Shown: positions 35,280-44,228, counted from the first letter of the stretch. The stretch: 64,000 nucleotides of DNA from Tsukamurella pseudospumae (GCF_001575205.1 NZ_LSRE01000013.1:183828-247827), one strand, 5' to 3'. The notes: generated by a model not told the origin, from the letters alone. Made by a program: numbers and translations.

Positions 35280-36260
35280 TCAGCCGACGACGAGACCCGG
35301 GAGTCGCCGCGCCATGATCTCCTCGGCCTCGGCGACGACGGTGCCGACCACACCCGCGACGGTGTCCACGGACTCGATGAGGCCCTGGGTCTGGCCGGCC
35401 CACCACATCCCGTCGTCCATGCGACCCTCGGCGAGGACGTTGGCGCGGCCGCGGGCGCCGGAGGCCAGCTCGGCGACGTCGTCGAAGACGGCGCCGGGGC
35501 GCTCCCCGATCTCGACGATCTGCTCGGAGACGGCGTTGCGCACCACGCGGGCGGTGTTGTGGAAGTTGCGGAACACCAGCACGGTGTCGCGCTCGGAGTT
35601 CTCGACCAGCTGGTTCTTCACGTTCTCGTGGATGGGGGCCTCGACGGTGGCCATGAAGCGGGTGCCCATGTTCACCGCGTCGGCACCGAGGGCGAGCGCG
35701 GCGGCGAGGCCGCTGCCGGTGGCGATGCCGCCGGACGCGATCACCGGGATCGACAGCTGCCGGACGGCGGCGGGGATGAGGATCAGGCCGGGCACGTCGT
35801 CCTCGCCCGGGTGACCGGCGCACTCGAAGCCGTCGATGCTGATGACGTCGACGCCCTTGCGCTCCGCCGAGAGGGCGTGGCGGACGCTGGTCGCCTTGTG
35901 GATCACCTTGACGCCGGCGGCCTGGAAGTCGGGCAGGTGCGGCGCGGGGCTCGAGCCCGCGGTCTCGACGACCTTGATGCCGGACTCGATGATCGCGGCG
36001 CGGTACTCGTCGTACGGGACGGGGTTGATCGTCGGCAGGATGGTCAGGTTCACGCCGAAGGGCTTGTCGGTGAGCTCCTGCGTGCGCTTGATCTCCGCCG
36101 CGAGCGCCTCCGGGCTGGGCTGGGTGAGCGCGGTGAGGAAGCCCAGGGCGCCGGCGTTTGCGACCGCCGAGATGAGCGGGGCGGTACCCAGCCCGGTCAT
36201 GCCACCGCACACCACGGGGTGGTCGATGCCGAACATCTCGGTGATGCGGGTCCTGATCAT
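35280..36260 (-). CDS. nitronate monooxygenase / 2-nitropropane dioxygenase-like flavoprotein
   Basis: 326 residues, an FMN TIM barrel. VVCGGMTGLGTAPLISAVANAG opens the barrel, IDGFECAGHPG holds the conserved catalytic His region, and VIASGGIATGSGLAAALALGADAVNMG is the phosphate-binding strand-loop. It would oxidise alkyl nitronates, or be one of the related enoyl-reductase-like flavoproteins. ATG 36260 is preceded on its strand by a GAGGACC-type site. It stands alone between the exopolysaccharide locus and the next minus-strand gene. Confidence 0.83.
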   Translation of the reverse strand: MIRTRITEMFGIDHPVVCGGMTGLGTAPLISAVANAGALGFLTALTQPSPEALAAEIKRTQELTDKPFGVNLTILPTINPVPYDEYRAAIIESGIKVVETAGSSPAPHLPDFQAAGVKVIHKATSVRHALSAERKGVDVISIDGFECAGHPGEDDVPGLILIPAAVRQLSIPVIASGGIATGSGLAAALALGADAVNMGTRFMATVEAPIHENVKNQLVENSERDTVLVFRNFHNTARVVRNAVSEQIVEIGERPGAVFDDVAELASGARGRANVLAEGRMDDGMWWAGQTQGLIESVDTVAGVVGTVVAEAEEIMARRLPGLVVG

Positions 36261-36417
36261 GGAGGTCCTCTCGTCGTGCGCCTTTCTCCACAGTCTGTCC
36301 GACGACGGTGCGCGCGTCATCGTCGGGAGGCCCCGTCCCGGGCCGCTTCCGGTTGTGCCGGCGCACACCCGTCGGGTGGTGGGCGCCGTCAATGGACGCC
36401 CGACGGTGCGCCGTGGG

Positions 36418-37344
36418 TCAGTGCTCCGCGCCGCGCGCGGCCGGGGAGGTGGCGAGGTAGGCGACGGCCTGCGCGGTGGAGCCGATGGACGCGGGGTCGA
36501 AGCTCGGCTTGAAGTAGAGCAGCGTGAACCAGATGACCTGCCGGATCTTCGGGAGCAGCTTCTTGTGGGACGCCTTGAGGTACTCCCACCACAGCCGCGG
36601 GTAGGAGTAATCGAAGTTCGGGTCCTTGCGCAGCAGGTACCCCGAGCAACGATGGAGGGTGAGCCCGAGGAAGAAGACCACCGTGAGCATCGCCCGCACA
36701 CGGTGCAGGTAGCTGGGGTCGAAGTAGGTGGCCACGTCGTGCGCGACGGACCGGTGTTCGACCTCCTCCGCCCCGTGCCAGCGGCAGATGTCCGCCATCA
36801 CGGGGTTCACGTCGTAGTCGTCCCACGCGTTGTTCAAGCCGAAGACGCCGAGGATCGCGGTGTAGTGCTCGATACCGGCGATCAGCCACAGCCGCTGGAC
36901 CATGTCGTTGTACTGCGCGCGGTCCGATCGGTAGCGGCGCGGCGCGAGGATGCGACGGAAGATGAACTCGGCCTGGCGGGCGATCGGCGCGGTGTCGATG
37001 CCGCACCGCTGGAGGTACTCCGAGAGCGCGCGGTCGTGCGATTCGGCGTGCATCGCCTCCTGGCCGATGAAACCGCGCATGGTCCGCGCCAGGTCCTCGT
37101 CCTTCACGTACGGCAGCGCCTCGGCGTAGACCTCGCAGAACCAGCGCTCGCCCTCCGGGAGGATGCCGTGCAGCACGGAGCTGACGATGTCGCTCGCCAC
37201 CGGCTCGCCGGGGATCCATTCGAGCGGCACGTTCTCCCAGTCGAACTCCACGTCACGGGCGTGGATCTCGACACCCACCGGTTCGGTGGAAGCGTTCGTC
37301 TTGCCGCGCAGGGACACCATCGTCGACTCCAACCGTCGGGCCAT
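36418..37344 (-). CDS. metal-dependent hydrolase-like protein (PF10118 type), ferritin-like
   Basis: 308 residues. Two helical metal-binding segments, FIGQEAMHAESHD (about 92-104) and WHGAEEVEHRSVAHD (about 183-197), give the E-x-x-H pairs of a diiron-type four-helix bundle. Two hydrophobic helices near the C terminus may lie on the membrane. The family is annotated as predicted metal-dependent hydrolase; its reaction is unknown to me. ATG 37344 or the ATG eight codons later may be used. The short dyad TACA-AGCG-TGTA sits at 37348-37359 just upstream. Confidence 0.72.
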   Translation of the reverse strand: MARRLESTMVSLRGKTNASTEPVGVEIHARDVEFDWENVPLEWIPGEPVASDIVSSVLHGILPEGERWFCEVYAEALPYVKDEDLARTMRGFIGQEAMHAESHDRALSEYLQRCGIDTAPIARQAEFIFRRILAPRRYRSDRAQYNDMVQRLWLIAGIEHYTAILGVFGLNNAWDDYDVNPVMADICRWHGAEEVEHRSVAHDVATYFDPSYLHRVRAMLTVVFFLGLTLHRCSGYLLRKDPNFDYSYPRLWWEYLKASHKKLLPKIRQVIWFTLLYFKPSFDPASIGSTAQAVAYLATSPAARGAEH

Positions 37345-37435
37345 TCATACAAGCGTGTAGGAACTCGCTCCGAAGTCTGTCGCGGCGCTAGTGATATGTC
37401 AAGGGCTGATTTCTATCATCAGTCCGCGAACGGCG

Positions 37436-38278
37436 TCAGGCCTGGTCGTCCATGAGATCCAGGCTGTTCCACGCCTGTTCGATCCGCCCGGCAGTGCCGC
37501 GCCGGTCCGGTTCGGCGAGGGCACGGAGCTCGGCCAGGATCGCCTGGACGACACCCACCATCGCCGTCAGCGACGGTGCCGGGTCGATGCCCTCGATGGG
37601 CGTGATCACGGCGTGCGCCGCGTCCGCCGTCAGCGGCGAGGCGCGCAGGTCGGTGAGCACCGCCACTGTCACGCCCTGCTCGGCCGCGATCCGGGTGAGA
37701 CCGCGGATCGCGCGGGTGAGGCGCCAGACGTTGACGACCACCAAACAGTCCTCGGGGCCGAGCGGCGCGACCTGGACCGCCTGGGTCGTGGGCGGCCCGG
37801 CGGCGACCTGGATGTCGTAGCCGTGGAACGAGGCGAGGTACGCCAGGATCTGCGCCGGGCCGGCGCCGCTCCCGGTCGCGATCACGACGGTGCGCCGCGC
37901 CGCCGCGATCGCCGCCGCGATCGCCCGGATCGCGGCGATGTTCTCGGTCGTCGCGACACCGGCCAGGTTGGCGGCGTCCTGGTGCAGCATGAGCGCGGCC
38001 GCATCATTCGTTGCAGGCGCGACCGACTCCCCGGCCGCCGACGACGCGAGGTAGGCGGCCCGGAGCGACACCCGGAGGTCGGGCCAGCCGTCGAAGCCGA
38101 TCTGCTGGGCCGTGCGCACCACCGTGGACACGTTCACCCCGGCGCGCTCGGCGACCTCGCGGGCCGAGGCGTACGAGGCCATCTGCGGCGCCCGCGCGAG
38201 GGCCTGAACGACCCGTTCGGCCTGCCCGCCCAAGCCGACGCCGGCTGTGCGCTCGCCGAGCCACGCCTCGATCGACAC
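37436..38278 (-). CDS. MurR/RpiR-family transcriptional regulator
   Basis: 280 residues from GTG 38278. The N-terminal HTH_6 domain contains ASAREVAERAGVNVSTVVRTAQQIGFDGW, and the C-terminal SIS domain (about 120-250) contains VVIATGSGAGPAQILAYL. RpiR proteins sense phosphosugars or other small ligands and usually control neighbouring catabolic genes. Here the divergent or downstream targets are unclear, because its neighbours are a ferritin-like protein and a monooxygenase-fold protein. Confidence 0.82.
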   Translation of the reverse strand: MSIEAWLGERTAGVGLGGQAERVVQALARAPQMASYASAREVAERAGVNVSTVVRTAQQIGFDGWPDLRVSLRAAYLASSAAGESVAPATNDAAALMLHQDAANLAGVATTENIAAIRAIAAAIAAARRTVVIATGSGAGPAQILAYLASFHGYDIQVAAGPPTTQAVQVAPLGPEDCLVVVNVWRLTRAIRGLTRIAAEQGVTVAVLTDLRASPLTADAAHAVITPIEGIDPAPSLTAMVGVVQAILAELRALAEPDRRGTAGRIEQAWNSLDLMDDQA

Positions 38279-38340
38279 CGCGTCTCCTCCCCGGGTTCGA
38301 TCACCCGATCCTTCTGCACGACAGCCGATTCGGACGACGG

Positions 38341-38637
38341 TCAGCAGGCGTGAACGACCCGCAGCTCCTCGGCCCGAGCCGTGATGTCACCGCCGGCCGC
38401 GGCGGCGATGCCCGCCGAGAAGGCGTCCCGGCGCGGGTCCCGCTGCCACCGAGCGTATCCGTCGGCGTCCGTCCAGTGCGCGATGCAGGTGATCGACCCC
38501 GGCCGAGCGTCGTCGACGAGGAGCTGCGCCGAGGCCGCGCCGGAGACCTCCATGACGCGCTCGGCTCGGTAGTAGGCGACGACGGCGGCGACGCGATCGA
38601 CCGGGACGTGGAGGGTGAGGACACTGACCGTATGCAT
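38341..38637 (-). CDS. antibiotic biosynthesis monooxygenase (ABM)-fold small protein
   Basis: 98 residues with the dimeric alpha+beta barrel pattern: TVSVLTLHVPVDRVAAVVAYY, PGSITCIAHWTDADGYARWQ and a final beta strand ITARAEELRVVHAC. These proteins are heme-independent oxygenases or stress proteins, and the substrate cannot be told. ATG 38637 lies inside a perfect dyad (38635-38654) shared with the divergent MFS promoter, so both genes are probably controlled together. Confidence 0.68.
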   Translation of the reverse strand: MHTVSVLTLHVPVDRVAAVVAYYRAERVMEVSGAASAQLLVDDARPGSITCIAHWTDADGYARWQRDPRRDAFSAGIAAAAGGDITARAEELRVVHAC

Positions 38638-38676
38638 GCAACAACTATTGCATGTGCCCTTCAATGCCTCTACTCT
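38635..38676 (+). promoter_or_regulatory. promoter with overlapping dyad for the MFS gene
   Basis: TTGCAT (38648-38653) and TACTCT (38671-38676) are separated by 17 bases and read towards the MFS gene. The dyad CATGCAA (38635-38641) / TTGCATG (38648-38654), with a six-base spacer, overlaps the -35 box and the start of the divergent ABM gene. A repressor bound here would block the MFS promoter. The regulator is not identified. Confidence 0.6.
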
Positions 38677-38710
38677 TTGCGTGCATCGGATCACAGTCGA
38701 CGGAGGAACC

Positions 38711-40123
38711 ATGTCGCAGTCACACCCCACCACCGCTCCGCCCGACGAGGCCCTGCTCGCCCGACTGGACGGCCTGGAACCCGGGAAGCCGCACCGGCGC
38801 CTCATGGTGATGGGTGGGCTCGGCTACACCTTCGACTCCTTCGACGGCGCTCTCATGGGCTACGCACTCTCGGCGCTGATCGTCGTCTGGCACATCCCGA
38901 AGGGCACCGCGGGCTGGCTGCTGTCGTCGATCTTCTTCGGCTACCTGGTGGGCGCACTGCTCGCGGGCGTGCTGGCCGACCGGTTCGGCCGCCGCCGCCT
39001 CATGCTGACCTCACTGCTGATCTTCTGCGCGTGCAGCCTGCTCATGGGCACGTCGCACTCGGTCGGTGAGCTGTTCGTCTGGCGCGTCCTCGCGGGAGTG
39101 GGTATCGGCGCGGAGACCGCGCTCATCGCCCCGTACATCGCGGAGTTCCTCCCCGCCCGGGTGCGCGGGAAGTTCGTCGCGCGGACCGTCGGGTTCCTGT
39201 CCTTCGGCTACATCCTCGCGGGTGTCGTCGCGCCCCTGGTGATCTCGCCGCGTCCGGAGACCGGGTGGCGGATCGCGGCGGTGATCTGCGCCCTGCCCGT
39301 GCTCCTTCTGCTCTGGTGGCGGCGCAGCATGCCCGAGTCGCCCCGGTACCTGCTGGCACAGGGCCGCACGCAGGAGGCCGTCGCGGTCGTCGAGCGGTTC
39401 GAGCGCGAGTGCGGGGTCGAGCCGGTGGCGCTCGCGACCACCCCCGGGACGGCGGGGACGGATCCGACCCCGCTCCCGCAGCCGTCGGCCCTGGCGCGCC
39501 TGAGCGGCCTCTGGGCGGGGCCCATGGCGCGCACCACCCTGGTGATCTGGACCCTGTGGTTCGTGCTCACCGGCGTCAACTACGGCTTCTCGAGCTGGCT
39601 GCCGACCCTCCTGGTCACGGAGAAGGGCTTCACCATCACCAAGTCCTTCCTGTTCGCGCTCATCACTGCGATCGCCCAGGTACCGGGCTACTACCTCGCG
39701 ACCCGGCTCATCGACCGGATGGAGCGCAAGTGGCTGATCGCGGCGTACGCGGCGGGGGCCACCGTGTCGGCGCTGATCATCGCGCTGTCGTCCAGCGAGA
39801 CGATGCTGCTGGTCGGGGCGTCGCTGCTGGCCGCGTTCGTGAACGGTGCCGCGGCGGTCTACTACACCTACACCGCCGAGCTCTACCCCACCGCGATCCG
39901 CGCGACGGGCATGGGCGCGGCCTCGGCCGTGGGCCGGGTCGGCGCCATCCTCGCGCCGATCACCATCGGCTACCTCAGCGCGGCGGGCCTGAGCTTCTCC
40001 GCGATCTTCCTGTTCCTGGTCGCGCTGCTGGCCGTCGGCATCATGGTGGTCGTGGCCTTCGGCCCGCGCACCTCGGGCCGCGCCCTCGAAGCCGCGTCCC
40101 CGCGCCTGACCGAAACCGTCTGA
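38711..40123 (+). CDS. MFS transporter, sugar/aromatic-acid symporter type
   Basis: 470 residues with 12 hydrophobic helices. The loop LADRFGRRRLML after TM2 is the MFS A-motif, RVLAGVGIGAETALIAPYIAEF the TM4-5 signature of the SP/AAHS group, and PESPRYLLAQGR the mid-loop sugar-transporter motif. GGAGGAACC precedes ATG 38711. Twelve bases separate it from the amidohydrolase gene. Transport of the amidohydrolase substrate or product, perhaps an amide, lactam or dipeptide-like compound, is the likely role. Confidence 0.85.
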   Translation: MSQSHPTTAPPDEALLARLDGLEPGKPHRRLMVMGGLGYTFDSFDGALMGYALSALIVVWHIPKGTAGWLLSSIFFGYLVGALLAGVLADRFGRRRLMLTSLLIFCACSLLMGTSHSVGELFVWRVLAGVGIGAETALIAPYIAEFLPARVRGKFVARTVGFLSFGYILAGVVAPLVISPRPETGWRIAAVICALPVLLLLWWRRSMPESPRYLLAQGRTQEAVAVVERFERECGVEPVALATTPGTAGTDPTPLPQPSALARLSGLWAGPMARTTLVIWTLWFVLTGVNYGFSSWLPTLLVTEKGFTITKSFLFALITAIAQVPGYYLATRLIDRMERKWLIAAYAAGATVSALIIALSSSETMLLVGASLLAAFVNGAAAVYYTYTAELYPTAIRATGMGAASAVGRVGAILAPITIGYLSAAGLSFSAIFLFLVALLAVGIMVVVAFGPRTSGRALEAASPRLTETV

Positions 40124-40134
40124 AGGAGAACATC

Positions 40135-41364
40135 ATGCGCACGCTGATCATCAACGCCCACACCCTCGAGCCCGCCACCGGCGAGCGCGTCGACGGGGCC
40201 TGGCTCGACCTCGCCGACGGCGTCATCGCCGCGACCGGCACCGGCGCCCCGCCCGCGGCGCCGGGCGAGGTGCGCGTCATCGACGCCCGCGGCGGCACCG
40301 TCATGCCGGGCCTCGTCGACGCGCACGTGCACGTCCTGCTCAGCTCGATCGACCGCGCGGAAGTGGGGAACTGGACGCCCGGCTACGCGACGGTGCGCGC
40401 CCTCGGCGCCGCTGGAGCGATGCTGCGACGCGGGTTCACGACGGTCCGCGACGTGGGCGGCGCGGATCACGGCATGGCACGCGCGCTCGACGAGGGCCTG
40501 TTCCCCGGCCCGCGGCTGATCTTCGGCGGCAAGGCGATCTCACAGACCGGCGGGCACGGCGACCTGCGACCGCTCAGCGACGACGCGCACCCGTGCTGCC
40601 AGTCGCAGCCGGGCTTCTCACGGATCGCCGACGGTGCCGACGCCGTCCGCGCCGCCGCGCGCGACGAGTTCCGCAAGGGCGCACACCATCTCAAGCTCGT
40701 CGTGTCCGGCGGCGTGGCCTCGCCCGCCGACGAGATCGACGCGGTGCAGTACACCGAGGAGGAGATCCGCGCGGCCGTGGTCGAGGCCGAGAACCACAAC
40801 CGGTACGTGACGGTGCACGCCTACCATCCGCGCTCGGTCAATCAGGCCCTCCGGGCGGGCGCGCGGTGCGTGGAGCACGGCAACCTCATCGACGACGAGA
40901 CCATCGCCCTCATGCTGGAGAAGGAGGCCTTCCTCGTTCCCACCATCATCACGTACGAGGCGATGTTCCAGGCGGGTCCGGCATCCGGGCTCAGTGCCGG
41001 CTCGCTGGAGAAGTTGGGCCAGGTGCTCGACGGTGCGGTCGACGCCCTGGACCGCGCGCATCGCGCCGGCGTCGACATCGTCTACGGCAGCGACCTTCTC
41101 GGTGGCCTTCAGGTTCGCCAGCTCGACGAGTTCGAGATCCGCACCCGGGTCCAGCCCGTGCTGGACGTGATCCGGGCCGCCACCAGTACCGCGGCCCGGT
41201 TGCTGAACATGGAGGGCAGGATCGGGACGCTCGCGCCCGGCGCGGAGGCGGACGTCCTCGTGCTCGACGGTGACCCGCTCGCCGACGTGCGGGTGCTCAC
41301 GACGCCGGACCGCCACTTGCGGTACGTGATCCGGCGCGGCGAGGCGTTCGGGATCGCCGAGTAG
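40135..41364 (+). CDS. amidohydrolase (imidazolonepropionase/Xaa-Pro dipeptidase-like)
   Basis: 409 residues, COG1228-type. VMPGLVDAHVHV near 57-68 has the HxH metal pair, LKLVVSGG near 180 holds the bridging Lys or equivalent, VTVHAYHP and VEHGNLID carry the next two His, and DIVYGSDLLGG the catalytic Asp. AAGGAGAA precedes ATG 40135. It would hydrolyse a cyclic amide or peptide-like bond; the substrate is unknown. It forms a two-gene unit with the MFS transporter. Confidence 0.83.
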   Translation: MRTLIINAHTLEPATGERVDGAWLDLADGVIAATGTGAPPAAPGEVRVIDARGGTVMPGLVDAHVHVLLSSIDRAEVGNWTPGYATVRALGAAGAMLRRGFTTVRDVGGADHGMARALDEGLFPGPRLIFGGKAISQTGGHGDLRPLSDDAHPCCQSQPGFSRIADGADAVRAAARDEFRKGAHHLKLVVSGGVASPADEIDAVQYTEEEIRAAVVEAENHNRYVTVHAYHPRSVNQALRAGARCVEHGNLIDDETIALMLEKEAFLVPTIITYEAMFQAGPASGLSAGSLEKLGQVLDGAVDALDRAHRAGVDIVYGSDLLGGLQVRQLDEFEIRTRVQPVLDVIRAATSTAARLLNMEGRIGTLAPGAEADVLVLDGDPLADVRVLTTPDRHLRYVIRRGEAFGIAE

Positions 41365-41374
41365 GGCGCGTTTC

Positions 41375-41668
41375 TCAGGCGGGGCGGGCCGTCAGGTCGG
41401 CGGTGTCCGCGAAGACGAGGTCGCCCGCGTCACTGAGCACGGCCCACCGTCGGGCGGGCTCGGCGATCCGCTCGCCGTCGTACTCTGTAGCGACGGGGGT
41501 GAACTCGCCGAAGTCCTCGACGATCTCCCCCGCGACCTCACGGTCGGTACCCGCGAAGGCGGTGACGGCCTTCCCGACCGCGTGCCCGGAATCCCCTTCC
41601 GCGGGAACGGTCTCGCCGTCTGCGGGGGTGGTGCCGCCCTCGTAGGGGTCGGTGCTCGACGTGGCCAT
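41375..41668 (-). CDS. small acidic hypothetical protein
   Basis: 97 residues, rich in Asp, Glu, Gly and Thr, with no membrane segment or recognised domain. The first 30 residues look disordered (DPYEGGTTPADGETVPAEGD) and the remainder could form a small beta-rich fold (VATEYDGERIAEPARRWAVL). The ATG at 41668 is preceded on its strand by GGAAGGCGC. I do not recognise it. It faces the amidohydrolase gene tail to tail. Confidence 0.5.
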   Translation of the reverse strand: MATSSTDPYEGGTTPADGETVPAEGDSGHAVGKAVTAFAGTDREVAGEIVEDFGEFTPVATEYDGERIAEPARRWAVLSDAGDLVFADTADLTARPA

Positions 41669-42037
41669 GGTGCGCCTTCCGTGAGGGCTGTTCGGTCCGA
41701 TGGCTCGCCATCGGATCCGACGGTCCGCGGTACTCCCGCCGGTCGCTCGACGGAATCGATAACGGAGCAAAGATCGCCGACGACGTCCACAATCTTGTTC
41801 GTTATCTTCGCGGAAGAATAAACGCACTCGAAGTCTCCGCGGAAACGGATTCAGTACCAGCAACCCATTCCGACCGTTTCCGTGCCATTTCTCGCGACCA
41901 TTCCGGTGCATCCATTGTCCGGTCGATGCGATCACGCACGAACCAGCACCCGCGCGATCAGACCCGCGCAGACGGTCTTCATGCGATCCTTCACGCGCGG
42001 CATGATGAACGTGAACGCCGACCACGAGGAGGGGAAC
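41669..42037. other. intergenic region before lysR
   Basis: 369 bases between the divergent small acidic gene and lysR. The part 41750-41850 is AT-richer than its surroundings. A split repeat, GATAACG (41758-41764) and CGTTATC (41800-41806), is present. No convincing -35/-10 pair and no gene was seen. The reading frame in register with lysR stays open back to 41882 but lacks a ribosome site before GTG 42038. Confidence 0.4.
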
Positions 42038-42955
42038 GTGACGGAGCGTGATCTGCAGCGGGTCGATCTGAACCTGCTCGTCGCGTTCGACGTCCTCATG
42101 TCCGAACGCAGTGTCACCCGGGCCGCGGCGCGCATGCAGCTGGGCCAACCGGCGATGAGCGCCGCGCTGGCGCGGCTGCGCCGGCTGTTCGACGATCGCC
42201 TGCTGGTGCGGGAGGGCCGAACGCTGGTGCCGACCCCCGTCGCGGAGTCGCTCATCGGTCCGGTGCGACAAGCCCTGGCACTCATGGAGAGCGCTCTCGG
42301 CCAGCGGTCCGGCTTCGACCCGGCGAAGGACGAGCGGACCTTCACCATCCTCACGAGCGACTACTTCCTCGTCCTGCTGCTCCGCCCCCTCCTCGCCGCG
42401 CTCCGGCGCGAGGCTCCGGGCGTGCGCATCCATGCGCGCCAGGTCGACGCGGACTACGCCGACGTGCTTCGACAGGGTCTGTTCGACCTGTGCATCGTGC
42501 CCCGCGAGTCGCAGCGCTCCGAGGTCACTCTGCGCAGTGAGGATCTGTTCACCGACCGTGTCATGTGCGCCGTGGATTCCGCGAACCCCGAAGTGGGTGA
42601 CCGACTCACCCTGGAGCAGTTCCAAACCCTGCCGTACGTCGCCTTCTCCGGCGGGCCCGCGCTCGAGACGACCGCGCAGCGCCAGCTCCGCGCGCTCGGC
42701 ATCGACCGCCCGATCGACGTCTCCGCGCACGGCTTCGTCTCCGCACTCATCATGCTCCGCGACACACCGATGTTCACACTGGTCCATGAGCACCTCGGGA
42801 TCAGCCTCACCGAGCAGGCTCGACTACGGCTACTCGAGCCGCCCGTTGCCCTGGACCCCATCACCGCCACGATGTACTGGCTCCCTCGCCAGGACGAAAG
42901 CCCTGCGCACCAGTGGCTACGCAGGCAGTTCCGGGAGTCCGCAGCCGCTCTCTGA
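42038..42955 (+). CDS. LysR-family transcriptional regulator
   Basis: 305 residues, normal LysR length. DLNLLVAFDVLMSERSVTRAAARMQLGQPAMSAALARLR (about 10-48) is the winged HTH; the substrate-binding domain starts near 95 (FTILTSDYFLVLLLRPLL). GAGGAGGGG lies just ahead of GTG 42038, which decides the start over upstream ATGs. It precedes the catabolic cluster on the same strand, and the 154-base gap to the next gene holds a LysR-style dyad. It is the likely activator of the cluster starting at 43110. Confidence 0.88.
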   Translation: MTERDLQRVDLNLLVAFDVLMSERSVTRAAARMQLGQPAMSAALARLRRLFDDRLLVREGRTLVPTPVAESLIGPVRQALALMESALGQRSGFDPAKDERTFTILTSDYFLVLLLRPLLAALRREAPGVRIHARQVDADYADVLRQGLFDLCIVPRESQRSEVTLRSEDLFTDRVMCAVDSANPEVGDRLTLEQFQTLPYVAFSGGPALETTAQRQLRALGIDRPIDVSAHGFVSALIMLRDTPMFTLVHEHLGISLTEQARLRLLEPPVALDPITATMYWLPRQDESPAHQWLRRQFRESAAAL

Positions 42956-42970
42956 CGAAGTATCAACGTC

Positions 42971-43019
42971 ATCGATGCACTATATCGATATGCATCGATA
43001 ACGCTTGTGTGATCCACAC
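42971..43019 (+). promoter_or_regulatory. LysR-type operator region upstream of the catabolic cluster
   Basis: A perfect dyad has arms ATCGATGCA (42971-42979) and TGCATCGAT (42991-42999) with an 11-base spacer. The spacer itself contains the palindrome TATCGATA (42983-42990). A second small dyad, GTGTG (43007-43011) / CACAC (43015-43019), follows. The A/T-N11-T/A geometry fits a LysR binding site. It stands 90 to 140 bases before the quinone oxidoreductase gene. Confidence 0.6.
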
Positions 43020-43109
43020 CACTACCGTCGAAGGAGATCGACCGCCCGAACGCATCCACCCGATGCCCCGGCTCCGCGGTTCGACCCCCTTCTCAGGTAG
43101 GAGTTCGCC

Positions 43110-44123
43110 ATGCGCGCAATTCAATTGGACGAGTACGGCCCCGTCGAGAACTACCGGCTCGTCGACGTTCCGGAGCCCTCCGCGGGCCCCGGCGAGGTCC
43201 GGATCAAGGTCGAGTACTCCGGCGTCCGCTGGGGCGACGTGATGAACCGGCGGGGCACCCTCGTGCGCCCCGATCCCCCGTTCATCGTGGGTCTTGAGGT
43301 CGCCGGCACCGTCGACGAGATCGGCGAGGGCGTCACGGGGTACGCCGTGGGCGACCGCGTGGTCAGCATGGTCGACGAGGGCGGCTACGCCGAGTACGCG
43401 GTGGCTCCGCAGCACCTTCTCGCCAAGATCGACGACGACGTCGCCCTCGACAAGGCGCTGGCCTACTTCCTCAACCTGCGCGTCGCGTACATGATCGTCT
43501 ACCCCTGGGCCAAGGTGCAGGAGGGCGAGACCGTGCTGCTGCATGCGGCCTCCGGCGGCGTCGGCTTCCTGGTACTCCAGATCCTCAAGCGCCGCTTCCA
43601 GAACGTGACGGTGATCGGCGTCTGCAGCTCGGAGGAGAAGGCCGCAAAGCTCCGCGCCGCCGGCTGCGATCACGTGATCAACCGGCTCACTCAGGACTAC
43701 GTCGAGGAGGTGACCCGCATCGCGGGCACCAAGGCGACGGGCTACTCGAACGCCGCGCAGGCGGGCCAGGGCGTGGACCTGTCGATCAACGGCGTCTCCG
43801 GCCCGACGATCGAGGGCGACATGAAGGTGATCCGCAAGCGCGGCCGCTGGCTGCTGTTCGGCCGCCAGGCGGCGGACCGCGGCGCCACGATCGACACGCA
43901 CCAGATCAACTACGACGGCATCACGATCATGCCCTTCTCGATCGTCGCCTGGTTCGGTCAGCCGGAATGGGAGGAGTCTCTGACCTTCCTCAACGACTGG
44001 CTCGCCCATGAGGAGCTCAACGAGTCCATGACCTGGCCGCTGGAAGAGGCCGCCGCCGCCGAGACCGCCATCGAGAACGGCAAGACCGTCGGCAAGGTCG
44101 TGCTCAAGGTCGCGCGGGACTGA
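43110..44123 (+). CDS. quinone oxidoreductase-like NADPH dehydrogenase (MDR family)
   Basis: 337 residues. The GroES-like N-terminal domain (IKVEYSGVRWGDVMNRRG, FIVGLEVAGTVDEIGEGV) lacks the zinc-binding Cys cluster, which indicates the QOR branch. The Rossmann motif is HAASGGVGFLVLQI near 146-159. It would reduce a quinone or an enone with NADPH. GTAGGAG precedes ATG 43110. It is the first gene of the LysR-controlled cluster and is followed directly by a truncated cyclase start. Confidence 0.85.
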   Translation: MRAIQLDEYGPVENYRLVDVPEPSAGPGEVRIKVEYSGVRWGDVMNRRGTLVRPDPPFIVGLEVAGTVDEIGEGVTGYAVGDRVVSMVDEGGYAEYAVAPQHLLAKIDDDVALDKALAYFLNLRVAYMIVYPWAKVQEGETVLLHAASGGVGFLVLQILKRRFQNVTVIGVCSSEEKAAKLRAAGCDHVINRLTQDYVEEVTRIAGTKATGYSNAAQAGQGVDLSINGVSGPTIEGDMKVIRKRGRWLLFGRQAADRGATIDTHQINYDGITIMPFSIVAWFGQPEWEESLTFLNDWLAHEELNESMTWPLEEAAAAETAIENGKTVGKVVLKVARD

Positions 44124-44128
44124 TCACC

Positions 44129-44203
44129 GTGCGCCGCTTCGTGGACATCTCCGTCGATCTCCGCAACGACATCACCCGGGCCGTCGCCCTCTTCGACGAT
44201 TAG
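44129..44203 (+). pseudogene. N-terminal remnant of a cyclase-family (kynurenine formamidase-like) gene
   Basis: A GTG five bases after the oxidoreductase stop opens a 24-codon frame beginning RRFVDISVDLRNDI. This matches how metal-dependent cyclases of the PF04199 type usually start. The frame then ends in TAG without the HxGTHxDxPxH metal motif, and nothing downstream continues it in any frame. It looks like the 5' stub of a deleted gene. Because it is short, chance resemblance cannot be excluded. Confidence 0.4.
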
Positions 44204-44228
44204 CCCCTTCCTCTTCCCCACCCATCAC

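Noticed and set aside
37348..37359. TACA-AGCG-TGTA as an operator for the ferritin-like gene
   Set aside because: The arms are only four bases and no second copy is near, so chance is likely.
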